The notes under the pieces were generated by a model, which had not been told where the DNA came from, ran no database searches, and worked only from the letters and a program-made list of their open reading frames with translations. DNA of 47,170 nt from Eubacteriales bacterium. GTDB taxonomy: Bacteria; Bacillota_A; Clostridia; Christensenellales; Aristaeellaceae. Of this stretch, positions 23,987 to 32,050 are shown in pieces. Numbering within the stretch: the first letter of the stretch is position 1; each line of letters starts with the position of its first letter. The stretch spans positions 382 to 47,551 of the forward strand of contig JAUMYC010000002.1 of NCBI GenBank assembly GCA_030528845.1, in the 5' to 3' direction. Both the position numbers and the translations under genes were made by a program.

Positions 23987-24071
23987 ACGGCCCTCTTGCG
24001 CGCCCGGCCCGGCGCGTGATAGACTACAACACAGATACAGGGGAACATCTTCCGCAGGAGGGAAGCGCGCG

Positions 24072-24620
24072 ATGCAGAAGGAACGGATCAAGGCCGAGAT
24101 CATGGACGAAGCCGCGGTGAACCGCGCGCTGACCCGGATGGCACATGAGATCGCCGAGCGCAACCACGGCACGGAGGACATCGTGCTGGTGGGCGTGCTG
24201 CGCAGGGGCAAGGCGCTGGCGCAGAGGCTGGCGAAGGCGATCGAGCGCTTCGAGGGCGTGGAGATCCCCTGCGGCGAACTGGACATCGACCACTACCGCG
24301 ACGATCTGGGCGCGCAGCGCGACATGCCGATTTTGCACAAGGCGGAGCTGCCCTTTTCGATCGTGAACAGGAAGGTCGTGCTGGTGGACGACGTGCTCTA
24401 CACCGGGCGCACCGTGCGCGCGGCCATCGAGGCCATCTTCGCGCTGGGCAGGCCGAGGGCTATCCAGCTGGCGATATTGATCGACCGGGGCCACAGAGAG
24501 TTGCCCATCCGAGCGGATTATGTGGGCAAGAGCATCCCGACCTCGCATCAGGAAGAGGTGAGCGTGCGCATCCCGCCGTATGACGAGCAGACCGCCGTGG
24601 TGCTGCTGGAGCGGGAATGA
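24072..24620 (+). CDS. pyrR: PyrR: pyrimidine operon attenuator / uracil phosphoribosyltransferase
   Basis: A 182-residue PRTase-fold protein. The PRPP-binding motif VVLVDDVLYTGRT includes D106 and D107; other PyrR blocks are LVGVLRRGKALAQRLA, DIDHYRDDL and DRGHRELPIRADYVGK. PyrR binds pyr mRNA leaders and also has uracil phosphoribosyltransferase activity. The gene is apart from any pyr biosynthetic gene, and I see no clear anti-antiterminator element in its 85-base leader. GCAGGAGGG precedes the ATG. A bidirectional terminator follows at 24729. Confidence 0.95.
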   Translation: MQKERIKAEIMDEAAVNRALTRMAHEIAERNHGTEDIVLVGVLRRGKALAQRLAKAIERFEGVEIPCGELDIDHYRDDLGAQRDMPILHKAELPFSIVNRKVVLVDDVLYTGRTVRAAIEAIFALGRPRAIQLAILIDRGHRELPIRADYVGKSIPTSHQEEVSVRIPPYDEQTAVVLLERE

Positions 24621-24728
24621 GCGCGCCGGGAGGAGAAGACGATGGCAGAGTTCTGCGGGGCGGCGCTTCCGTGGGCCGCCTGCGCGCGGATGAGAGCCAA
24701 AAAGAAATAAAGCCCCGGCAGGGGCAGA

Positions 24729-24776
24729 AAAACAGCGCTGCGCACCGGCGAAGATACCGGCGCGCGGCGCTGTTTT
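24729..24776. terminator. Bidirectional intrinsic terminator between pyrR and spoIID
   Basis: Long stem (24729-24748 with 24757-24776) with one mismatch and an 8-base loop; AAAA and TTTT ends give a U-tract in both directions between the convergent genes. Confidence 0.85.
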
Positions 24777-24787
24777 GCGTGCGCGGC

Positions 24788-25789
24788 TCACTCCCAGAGG
24801 GAGACGAGCTCGACATTTTGGAAATAATGAGAGACGATCTCCTCGGCGGTGCTGCCCTGCTCGGCCATGGCATAGGCGCCCCACTGGCTCATGCCCACGC
24901 CGTGGCCATAGCCGCTGCCGCGGAAGATGACCTCGCCGTCCTCGACGAGTACCTCGCTGAGCATGGTGGATTTGAAGCGGGTGGAATCCAGCTGCAGGCG
25001 CAGCGAGGGCGCGGACACGGCCATGCCGTTCACCAGCAGCGTGACGGCCCTGCCGGATTCTCCCTTCTCGCCGATGGAGATGCTCTCCACCGCCCCGGTC
25101 TCCACGCCGGTCTTTGCGCAGGCCTCGCCCACCTCGCGCGTGCTGAAGCGCGCCGTCCAGTGCTTCACCGTGGTGGGGGCCTTGTCGGATTCCATGCCCT
25201 CGGTGATCTGCGTGTACGCGGGCTCGTCGTCGGCCCATTCCAGCCCGACCTTCGCCAGCTCTGTCTTTCCGCCGGAATGCGCATGGAACCATGCATAGGG
25301 CAGCTCGCCCTCTCCGGCGATGACCATGCCGCGCGTTTCCTCCACGGCGCGGCGGATGCGGTCGTTCACGGCGCTTTCGTTATACGCCTGCGCCTCGGAG
25401 ATGTCCGTGGAGATATCCGCGTCGGGATATTTCGATTCCTTTTCGCTTACGAACTTGAGAGTGAAGGTGCGGGCGAGGATCGCCTGCGCCTTGAGCGCCT
25501 CCATGGGCCAGTCGTTGCGCATCTCTCCGGCGAGCACGCCCTCGACATAGCGCTCGATATCCATCTCCTGATAGCTCTGCGACTGCGCGACGTAGACCCG
25601 CAGCGTGGGCACGCCGCCGACCAGCACCAGCTTCTCCGGCAGAAGGGAGGCGTTTGCGCCCGCGCTCTGCGTTGCGGAAGGCGCGGCTGTGGCGGCGGGC
25701 AGGTCGAGCTCTCCGGTGCTGCGGCTGCAGCCCGCCAGCAGCGCGCACAGCGCCGCCGCCGCGGCAAAGGTTTTCCACTTGGTTTGCAT
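24788..25789 (-). CDS. spoIID: SpoIID/LytB-type lytic transglycosylase lipoprotein
   Basis: In sporulation, SpoIID cleaves glycan between MurNAc and GlcNAc at the septum during engulfment. The 333-residue product begins with a lipoprotein signal (LLAGC, C21). The SpoIID domain follows at about 60-330. The proposed catalytic glutamate is E89 in LAGEMRNDWPMEALKAQ, close to the position in the Bacillus protein. SGGKTE, YGHGVGMSQWGAYAMA and the final SHYFQNVEL match the family. The lipobox is unusual for SpoIID proper, so this could be a SpoIID-like paralogue. Ribosome site GAGGGATC. The usual spoIIR or murAB neighbours are absent. Confidence 0.88.
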   Translation of the reverse strand: MQTKWKTFAAAAALCALLAGCSRSTGELDLPAATAAPSATQSAGANASLLPEKLVLVGGVPTLRVYVAQSQSYQEMDIERYVEGVLAGEMRNDWPMEALKAQAILARTFTLKFVSEKESKYPDADISTDISEAQAYNESAVNDRIRRAVEETRGMVIAGEGELPYAWFHAHSGGKTELAKVGLEWADDEPAYTQITEGMESDKAPTTVKHWTARFSTREVGEACAKTGVETGAVESISIGEKGESGRAVTLLVNGMAVSAPSLRLQLDSTRFKSTMLSEVLVEDGEVIFRGSGYGHGVGMSQWGAYAMAEQGSTAEEIVSHYFQNVELVSLWE

Positions 25790-25979
25790 GATGATCCCTC
25801 GCTTTCGAAAAGCAGTATCTGCGTCGGGGCGCGTTTCTATACGGCCTTTTTTGCGACGGTTCGGGCGGAAATTTCGACGTTTGGGCTGCTTTCGCTTTTC
25901 GCGGGGGCCGCTTTGCGGTATACTGTATCAGGAGAAGAAGAAATTTCTTCCGAGACGAAACAAGAAGGGAACGCATCAT

Positions 25980-26669
25980 ATGTTTTATTGGGATCCGACA
26001 TACATCCTCATTTTGCCCGGCCTGCTGCTGGCGATGTTCGCGCAGTATCGGGTCAAATCCGCCTTTGAGCGCGGAAGGAAGATCCGCTCTGCCGGCGGGC
26101 TGACCGGCGAGCAAGCCGCGCTGCGCATGCTCGCCGAGCAGGGCGTGTTCGACGTGCGCGTGGAGGACGCGCGCGGAAAGCTGGGCGACCATTACGACCC
26201 GACCACCAAAACGCTGCGTCTGTCCAGAGACGTGCGTCATTCCGATTCCGTCGCCGCCATCGGCGTGGCCTGCCATGAAGCCGGGCACGCCCTGCAGCAT
26301 GCGCAGGGCTACGGCCCGCTCAAGCTGCGCACGGCCTCCGTGCCCGCGGTCAATATCGGCTCGAATCTGGCATGGCCGCTGTTTGTGGTGGGCCTGATCG
26401 TCCGCTGGCAGCCGCTTCTTGAGGCGGGTATCTGGCTCTTTGCGCTCACGGTGCTCTTTGCGCTGGTGACACTGCCGGTCGAATTCAATGCCAGCAGCCG
26501 CGCGCTGCGCAGCGTGACCGAGACGGGCGTGCTCACCACGGGCGAGACGGCGGAGGCGCGCAGCGTGCTCAACGCCGCCGCGCTGACCTATGTGGCCTCT
26601 GCGGCCATGGCGATCTTACAGCTGCTGCGCCTGCTGGCCATCGCGGGCGTCGGCCGCCGGGAGGATTGA
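25980..26669 (+). CDS. Neutral zinc metallopeptidase, YugP type (PF04298)
   Basis: A 229-residue membrane protein with an N-terminal segment (YILILPGLLLAMFAQY), the zinc motif HEAGH (H99, E100, H103), two or three further membrane segments and a cytosolic or external EFNASSRA motif, as in YugP. The family is widespread in Firmicutes with no settled substrate. The start at 25980 follows AAGAAGGGA and is where family similarity begins; a longer in-frame reading upstream is not conserved. A TATACT box lies at 25918-25923. The next gene begins 46 bases downstream. Confidence 0.9.
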   Translation: MFYWDPTYILILPGLLLAMFAQYRVKSAFERGRKIRSAGGLTGEQAALRMLAEQGVFDVRVEDARGKLGDHYDPTTKTLRLSRDVRHSDSVAAIGVACHEAGHALQHAQGYGPLKLRTASVPAVNIGSNLAWPLFVVGLIVRWQPLLEAGIWLFALTVLFALVTLPVEFNASSRALRSVTETGVLTTGETAEARSVLNAAALTYVASAAMAILQLLRLLAIAGVGRRED

Positions 26670-26715
26670 TTTGGAAACGATCCCCGGCATACAACGAAGG
26701 AGGTGCGCGAAAAAT

Positions 26716-27783
26716 ATGAACAAGAGAGAAAACCTGATCTCCCTGTACAGGCGCAAGGGCTATGAAAAGGCGCCGGTGTCGTTTAGCCTTTGCCCCTCGC
26801 TGATGGAAAAATACAGGGAGATCTACGGTGCGGAGCACACGCCCGCGGAGACCTTCGGATTTTCCTCCCTCGGCGTGCAGGACGGCGTGCTGCGCCCGGA
26901 AGACCGCGACACGAGCAGGTTTCTGCGCTATTTCGACGCGCTCAAGCCCGGCGCGACGGTGGACGTTTACGGCGTGGGCCATGAGCCCGGCAGCGCAGAG
27001 GCAAAGCACATGACCTACATGCGCAATCCGCTCAAGAAATGCGAAAGCGTGGAGGAGATCCTCGCATATCCCTTCCCGGATTTTTCGCGCGCGGATTTTT
27101 CGCACCAGAAGGGGCAGGTGGAACAGATCCACGCAAAGGGCCTCGCTGCCTGCGGAGACATGCAGTGTACCGTCTGGGAACAGGCGTGGTATATCCGCGG
27201 CATGGAAGAGCTGATGATGGACATGCTCAGCGAAGACGAGATGGCGGACTGCATTTTGGATAGGGTTACGCAGAGCGCCGCGCTGCGGGCCGCCAAATAT
27301 GCCGAGGCGGGATGCGATCTGCTCTTTTTGGGCGATGATATCGGCATGCAGCGCACGATCATGATGAGCGAGCGGCTCTATTGCGATTATCTCAAGCCGC
27401 GCCTCAAGCGCGTGATCGACGCGGCGCGCGCCGTGAACCCGGAGATCATCGTGATCTACCATTCCTGCGGCTATGTCGAGCCCTTCATTCCCCATCTGAT
27501 CGACGCGGGCATCGACGTGCTCAACCCCGTTCAGCCCGAATGCATGGATTTCCGGCGCATCCACGAGCAGTTCGGCGACAGGCTCTCCTTCAACGGCACC
27601 ATCGGCACGCAGAGCGTCATGCCCTTTGAGACGCCCGACGGCGTGCGGCGCAAGGTGTTCGAAAATCTGGAAATCGCCGGCGACAAGGGCGGCCTGCTCG
27701 CCTGCCCCACGCATCTGCTCGAGCCCGAGGTGCCCTGGGAGAACGTCGAGGCGTATGTCCGCGCCTGCGAGGACTTCAAATAA
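26716..27783 (+). CDS. Uroporphyrinogen decarboxylase-family methyltransferase (MtaA/CmuA-like)
   Basis: URO-D fold protein of 355 residues. A likely zinc site is H249-x-C251 in YHSCG plus C330 in LLACPTH; this HxC...C set is seen in cobamide-dependent methyltransferases such as MtaA and CmuA rather than in true uroporphyrinogen decarboxylases. VQPECMDFRRI and SFNGTIGTQ are also family segments. It may therefore move methyl groups to or from a corrinoid protein. No corrinoid protein gene lies nearby. AAGGAGGTG precedes the ATG. A strong terminator follows at 27806. Confidence 0.85.
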   Translation: MNKRENLISLYRRKGYEKAPVSFSLCPSLMEKYREIYGAEHTPAETFGFSSLGVQDGVLRPEDRDTSRFLRYFDALKPGATVDVYGVGHEPGSAEAKHMTYMRNPLKKCESVEEILAYPFPDFSRADFSHQKGQVEQIHAKGLAACGDMQCTVWEQAWYIRGMEELMMDMLSEDEMADCILDRVTQSAALRAAKYAEAGCDLLFLGDDIGMQRTIMMSERLYCDYLKPRLKRVIDAARAVNPEIIVIYHSCGYVEPFIPHLIDAGIDVLNPVQPECMDFRRIHEQFGDRLSFNGTIGTQSVMPFETPDGVRRKVFENLEIAGDKGGLLACPTHLLEPEVPWENVEAYVRACEDFK

Positions 27784-27805
27784 GAAAAAATCGTATAGCA
27801 CCCGG

Positions 27806-27836
27806 AGACCGGCCCGCGCGGCCGGTCTTCTTTTTT
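27806..27836 (+). terminator. Intrinsic terminator
   Basis: Nine-base perfect stem AGACCGGCC/GGCCGGTCT, 5-base loop, then TCTTTTTT. Ends the URO-D-like gene. Confidence 0.9.
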
Positions 27837-27901
27837 GCGCATAGGCCGCCTGCGCGCGGCATAGGCTTTAGCGACAAAAAACGGGAAGCGAGGTGTCGGA
27901 G

Positions 27902-29410
27902 ATGGCGTTGGAAGAGATCCGGCAGAGCATCGAGACGGAGCGGATCATCGGAGAGGAGCGCGTGCAGATCCCCGTGCGCGCCGAGGCGATCGTGCCGGGC
28001 GCGGGCAGAGACGCCGTCGTCGTGCTGCTGGAGGAGGCGCGGCTGACGATGGGCGAAGTGGACGTGCAGACGGACCGCGTCGTCGTGGACGGGAGCCTTT
28101 CCGCGCAGGCGCTGTATAAGCTCGGCGAAGACGGAGAGGCCGGCGCTCTGCGCGCGAACGCCGCCCTGAGCCGGGCGATCGACCTGCCGGGCGCGGCGGC
28201 GGGCATGTCCTGCCTGTGCGAGGCCGGGGTCGAGCATGTGGAGTCGAGCTATGAAAACGGCCATATCGTGTTTCAGGCGGTGGTCGGGCTGCATGTGCGT
28301 GTGCTGGCGCTGGAAAAAACGGAGCTGATCACCGCGCTGAACGGCGAGGAGGGCCTCGAGCTGAAGCAGGAGCCCGTTTCAAGCATGAAGATCAGCGCGG
28401 AGAGCAGCGCGCAGGCCGTGCTGGAGGGGGACGCGCGCATGCCGCCCGTGCTGGACGCGCGCACGGCGCTGATGGACTGGGGCACGGTGCGCATAGACGA
28501 CGCGAGCGCGGATCTGGGCGGCGTCAAGGTGAGCGGCGCCGTGCTGGCGGAGGCGCTGGTGGGCAGCGGTGTGCCGGGCAGGCCGGTGGCGCTGGTGAAG
28601 TATTCTCTGCCCTTTGCGCAGCTGGTGGAGCTGCCGGATTGGCTGTGCGAGCGCGTGGAGGCCTCGGCCGGGCTCAACCGGCTCTCCGCGCGGCTGCAGC
28701 AGGCGGAGGACGGCGGCACGAACCTGCATTTTGACGCGGAGGTGGATGTGCGGGTGAAGGCGCTGGGCGAGGACAGCGTTTCCGCGCTGGCGGACGCCTA
28801 CGGCGTGGGCGGCGCAGATCTACGCTGCGAATACGCGCCTGTTTCCTTCTGCAGCGGCGTGGAGCCGATCAGCCTGCGTGAGACGGTGCGCACGAACATG
28901 ATGCTGCCGGAGGGCGCGCCCTCCCCCGGCACGGTCATCGCCCTGCGGGTGCGGCCGCAGATCGGCCAGATCGACAGCGCCGCGTGCGGCTCGCGCATCT
29001 CCGGCATATTGGAGACACAGGCGCTGTACCTGGCCTCGGGCAGCGGCGCGCTGTGCAGCGCGAAGGAGGAGCTGCCCTTTGCGATCGACTGCCCCGTCGC
29101 GCTGACGGATTCGGACGCGATCGAGCTGGAGACGGAGAGCGCGGACGCGACGGCGCTGATGAACGACCGGCTGGAGGTGAGCTGCGCGCTGCACGTCACG
29201 GGCGCGCACCGAAGCGAGAAGGAGCTGCGCCTGCTGCGTTCCGCGGCGGCGGAGCCGGTCGAAAAAACGCCGTTCTCCGTGGTGTTTTATTGGCCTTCCC
29301 GGGAGGAGGAGCTCTGGGAGATCGGCAAGCGCTACCGCGTGCCCATGCAGCGGCTCGCGGAGCTCAACGCCTCGCGCTGCGAGGGCGAACCGCTCGTCGT
29401 GCGCGGCTGA
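27902..29410 (+). CDS. DUF3794 (SPOCS) and LysM domain protein
   Basis: A 502-residue protein. It contains repeated SPOCS/DUF3794 domains (roughly 20-135, 160-260 and 290-395; GHIVFQAVVGLHVRVLA and LHFDAEVDVRVKALG are corresponding strands) and a C-terminal LysM-like domain (about 450-500, SREEELWEIGKRYRVPMQRL). In Clostridia such proteins are found in the spore coat or its assembly. No signal peptide is present, consistent with mother-cell synthesis. I prefer ATG at 27902 (GAGGTG 6 bases upstream) over GTG at 27893. A terminator hairpin follows at 29424. Role in spores is by family. Confidence 0.87.
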   Translation: MALEEIRQSIETERIIGEERVQIPVRAEAIVPGAGRDAVVVLLEEARLTMGEVDVQTDRVVVDGSLSAQALYKLGEDGEAGALRANAALSRAIDLPGAAAGMSCLCEAGVEHVESSYENGHIVFQAVVGLHVRVLALEKTELITALNGEEGLELKQEPVSSMKISAESSAQAVLEGDARMPPVLDARTALMDWGTVRIDDASADLGGVKVSGAVLAEALVGSGVPGRPVALVKYSLPFAQLVELPDWLCERVEASAGLNRLSARLQQAEDGGTNLHFDAEVDVRVKALGEDSVSALADAYGVGGADLRCEYAPVSFCSGVEPISLRETVRTNMMLPEGAPSPGTVIALRVRPQIGQIDSAACGSRISGILETQALYLASGSGALCSAKEELPFAIDCPVALTDSDAIELETESADATALMNDRLEVSCALHVTGAHRSEKELRLLRSAAAEPVEKTPFSVVFYWPSREEELWEIGKRYRVPMQRLAELNASRCEGEPLVVRG

Positions 29411-29423
29411 GAAACGCATATAA

Positions 29424-29456
29424 AAAAGGCCCCCTGCCGATATGCGGGGGGCTTTT
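29424..29456 (+). terminator. Intrinsic terminator after the SPOCS-LysM gene
   Basis: AAAAG-CCCCC type stem with one mismatch against GGGGG-CTTTT, 11-base loop. The T-run is at the stem end. Confidence 0.65.
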
Positions 29457-29462
29457 GCGGGT

Positions 29463-29618
29463 TTATTTTCGTTCGCGCTTGCGGCGCAGCGAGCCGAGGA
29501 AAATGAGGCACACGCCGCAGATGGCATAGACGAAGTTGCGGTCTATCGCCGCCGCGAGAAAAAACATGATGGACACGAAAAAATAGGCTGTGCTGTTCTG
29601 GCTGCCGTATCGCTTCAT
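29463..29618 (-). CDS. Small membrane protein, 51 residues
   Basis: Starts MKRYGSQN with GGGAGG 9 bases upstream and has two hydrophobic segments (AYFFVSIMFFLAAAI and FVYAICGVCLIFLGSL) joined by DRN, then a basic tail RRKRERK. The shape suggests a helical hairpin in the membrane with both ends in the cytoplasm. I do not recognise the family. It stands between two hairpins, in a region without other coding signals. Confidence 0.6.
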   Translation of the reverse strand: MKRYGSQNSTAYFFVSIMFFLAAAIDRNFVYAICGVCLIFLGSLRRKRERK

Positions 29619-29698
29619 TTTTCGGGGCCTCCCTTTCGCGGGGCGCGCGGCCTCCGCCTTGTTGTGCGTCAACGCTGTGGGGACCGTATATTATGTTT

Positions 29699-29753
29699 GT
29701 CGAACCCCCCCGCTGCCGCGGGCTTTCGACCCGGAATCCGCTGCGCGGATTCC
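29699..29753. repeat. Two adjacent intergenic palindromes
   Basis: GTCGAA...TTCGAC encloses CCCGC-TGCC-GCGGG, and next to it GGAATCCGC-TGC-GCGGATTCC (29733-29753) is a perfect 9-bp hairpin. They lie in the leader of the 51-residue membrane protein gene. The loops share TGC. Together they resemble dispersed bacterial palindromic elements. Confidence 0.65.
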
Positions 29754-29796
29754 TAAACCCTATTATATCACATTTCGCGCCCCTTTGCACACAGAG

Positions 29797-29846
29797 AACG
29801 CCCCGCGCCGTTTTGTTTGGCGCGGGGCGTTGTGTTTGTTTTTTTG
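29797..29846 (+). terminator. Hairpin with plus-strand T-tract downstream of the C69 gene
   Basis: A 13-bp perfect stem (29797-29809 with 29819-29831) followed on the plus strand by GTGTTTGTTTTTTT. The T-tract points away from the C69 gene, whose transcript would meet the stem from the other side with no U-run. It may stop plus-strand read-through or protect the C69 mRNA end. Confidence 0.6.
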
Positions 29847-29856
29847 AGGATAGGGC

Positions 29857-31410
29857 TTACTTCAGGCCGTTGACCAGCTCGACGGCGGCGGCATGCACGG
29901 CGGCGGCAGTGTTCATGCTGATCTCGGTGGCGATCGCAGCGGCGGCTTCGTTATTTTCCGCGGCGGCAACTTCCAGCTTCAGCGTTTCGAGAGCATCGAA
30001 GCAATCGGACTGCAGCTTGGCCAGAGTGGCCTCGACGTTCAGGATCTCCTCTTCGGTCGCGCCGGTCAGGCACAGGTTGGAGAGGGCGTCAAAGGTCCAG
30101 TAGAAGGAATCGGCCCAGTTTTCCGGGAAGGACTTGAAGCCTTCGACGGTCACGCGCTCGCCGGCCTCATTGCGGATGCGGGCAGTGGTCGGATAGTAGA
30201 GGCCTTCGGTCGGCTCTTCCTGAGAGAAGGTGGCCGGAGCGGTGCTGAGCTGATAGGCGGCGTAGGTGTCGGTGGTCAGCATCGGGAAATAGGGCACGAA
30301 CACGCTGTAGCAGCCGTTGTCCATGGCGACCCATTCGATGGTGTCGACCACATCGTCCTGCTTGTAGGTCTGGAAGATGTGGATCTCCAGGTTGCCGGTG
30401 GAGCCGATGCCGTCGATATCATAGTAATCGATGATATCCTGCACGGTGAAGACGCGGTCGAGGGCGATGTTGGTGTACATGGGCACGACGTTGCCTTCGG
30501 CGTCCACGTTGGAGATGGCGTAGTCCGCAAAGGTGAGCTCGGCGGTGGCTTCGGCGTTGAAGTGCGCCATGGCGCTGATCATGCGGCCGTTGGCCACCTG
30601 GTCGGCGTTGTAGGAAGCGAGATAGTCGATGGTGTTGGCTTCTTCGTCGCCCACGAAGGTGCCGGCAGTCTTGGCCACTTCGATCAGGTTGGCGGAAGCG
30701 ATGACGTTTTCGGTGTCGTCGAGGTCGATCAGGCCGATGACAGACTGGTTCGGCACGGCGAAGGCCATGTCGGGGGTCAGCTTCAGAGCGATGTAGGCGG
30801 AGCCGGTGGTATTTTCGATGTACCAGGTCTCGCTGTGGTCGCCGATGAAGATGCCGGAGCCGCCCTGGCAGCCGACGGTGTCATAGATGGAGGTGAGCAG
30901 CAGCACGGCTTCCTTGGCGGTGGCGCATTCGCTCAGCAGCACGGTCGGGATCTCGGCCTCTTCGATGCCGGTCTCCCAGTTGTAGGGGTCGGCCTCGGTC
31001 ACGGCGTCGGAGGCGTGCAGGGTCTCGGTGGCGGAGACGGAGAGGCCCATTTCATTGGTGCCGCCCGCCTGATAGGGGGTGTGGGCGTGGGTGCTGCCGC
31101 AGTCCGGGCAGTAGAATTCGACGCCCACGCCGTTGTCATCGGAGAACGCGGTGTAGGAGTAGGAATCCTTGGTGAAGGTGTAGGTGAAGCCATAGCAGCC
31201 GGTGTAGACTTCGCCGGCCTTGTGCTGGCCCGCCGGGGCGCAGTAGAAGAGCTTGTTATAGCTGTTGGAGATGTCCTCGGAACGGGCAAAGAGGGTGGAA
31301 TTGTCGGAAGTGAGATTGGAGCCGACATAGATGGCGGTGCAGGCCATGCCGCTCACGGAAGAGAGGCACAGGACCAGAGCTACGACGAGGGCGATCAAAG
31401 TTTTTTTCAT
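29857..31410 (-). CDS. Secreted C69 family dipeptidase (PepD-like Ntn hydrolase)
   Basis: A 517-residue protein. The signal peptide MKKTLIALVVALVLCLSSVSG is followed by MAC-TAIYVG; in this family cleavage before the cysteine makes C24 the N-terminal nucleophile, so C24 is a catalytic residue rather than a lipid anchor. Other C69 segments are LTSDNSTLFARSEDI and SATETLHASDAV. The C-terminal 80 residues are helical and Ala/Glu-rich. Start at 31410 is chosen since AAGGAT lies 10 bases upstream; the ATG four codons earlier directly abuts that site. It has a near-perfect promoter, so expression is probably high. Likely function is peptide scavenging outside the cell. Confidence 0.9.
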   Translation of the reverse strand: MKKTLIALVVALVLCLSSVSGMACTAIYVGSNLTSDNSTLFARSEDISNSYNKLFYCAPAGQHKAGEVYTGCYGFTYTFTKDSYSYTAFSDDNGVGVEFYCPDCGSTHAHTPYQAGGTNEMGLSVSATETLHASDAVTEADPYNWETGIEEAEIPTVLLSECATAKEAVLLLTSIYDTVGCQGGSGIFIGDHSETWYIENTTGSAYIALKLTPDMAFAVPNQSVIGLIDLDDTENVIASANLIEVAKTAGTFVGDEEANTIDYLASYNADQVANGRMISAMAHFNAEATAELTFADYAISNVDAEGNVVPMYTNIALDRVFTVQDIIDYYDIDGIGSTGNLEIHIFQTYKQDDVVDTIEWVAMDNGCYSVFVPYFPMLTTDTYAAYQLSTAPATFSQEEPTEGLYYPTTARIRNEAGERVTVEGFKSFPENWADSFYWTFDALSNLCLTGATEEEILNVEATLAKLQSDCFDALETLKLEVAAAENNEAAAAIATEISMNTAAAVHAAAVELVNGLK

Positions 31411-31445
31411 TGTGTTTCGCATCCTTTCTGGAAATGACAGTTGCC

Positions 31446-31474
31446 ATTATAATGCATAAAATTGCATATGTCAA
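31446..31474 (-). promoter_or_regulatory. Consensus sigma-A promoter of the C69 gene with a palindrome in the spacer
   Basis: Minus strand: TTGACA (31469-31474), exactly 17 bases, TATAAT (31446-31451). The spacer contains ATGCA-ATTTT-A-TGCAT type symmetry, which could be an operator. A similar ATAATGCATAAAATGC occurs at 31501-31516. Confidence 0.8.
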
Positions 31475-31552
31475 GCCTAAATATTCAAGAAAAACGATGA
31501 ATAATGCATAAAATGCGAAAATTTTCTGAAATCGGTGAATATCGTGTGCCGG

Positions 31553-31582
31553 TTGTGGAAGCGCGGGCGCGTGTGGTATACT
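31553..31582 (+). promoter_or_regulatory. Candidate promoter of the small membrane protein gene at 31628
   Basis: TTGTGG (31553-31558), 18 bases, TATACT (31577-31582). Predicted start near 31589. Confidence 0.5.
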
Positions 31583-31627
31583 CAAGGCGCGGCTTTTTCG
31601 GCCTTTGGCGATAAAAAGGAAGGGCGG

Positions 31628-32026
31628 ATGGGTATGATAAAAAAGCTTTGCGCGGGCGGAGCGCTGGGCCTGCTCTGCGCTGCGGCGGCGCTGGGGCTGA
31701 GCGCGCTGCTCGTGCGCTCTCTGGGGGCGGTCGTCCTTTCGCTGGGCGGGCTGATCGGCCGGAGCGCTGCGGAGGAATTCGGCGCGATCCTCGGCCAACT
31801 GCGCGGCGCGCAGATCGTCCCCGCATGGCCGGAGGCGCTTGCGCTTTCGCTGGCGGGCGGGCCGGGGCTTGCGTTCGTGCGCAGGAGATGGCTGCGCGTG
31901 CTGCTGGCGGCGGCGCTGTTTGTGGTGCTGCTTACGCTTTGCCTGTGGCGGATGCAGGTCAACGGCATCCGTCTGGGCGCGATGGTCTCGCTGCTGCTGC
32001 CCATGCTGCGCGCAGGGGCGTTTTGA
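31628..32026 (+). CDS. Small integral membrane protein of unknown function
   Basis: A 132-residue protein starting MGMIKKLCAGGALG with AAGGAAGGG upstream. Three or four hydrophobic segments are visible: the N-terminal region, LLVRSLGAVVLSLGGLIG, and the C-terminal VLLAAALFVVLLTLCLW plus AMVSLLLPML. I do not recognise the family. It precedes the ceramidase-like gene by 24 bases and is likely co-transcribed with it, so a role at the membrane next to that secreted protein is possible. Confidence 0.65.
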   Translation: MGMIKKLCAGGALGLLCAAAALGLSALLVRSLGAVVLSLGGLIGRSAAEEFGAILGQLRGAQIVPAWPEALALSLAGGPGLAFVRRRWLRVLLAAALFVVLLTLCLWRMQVNGIRLGAMVSLLLPMLRAGAF

Positions 32027-32050
32027 ATTCGGGAAGGAGATCTATTTATA

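Noticed and set aside
23987..24071. A PyrR-binding attenuator in the leader of pyrR
   Set aside because: I looked for the conserved anti-antiterminator loop and a terminator/antiterminator pair; the leader is too short and no such pair is visible.
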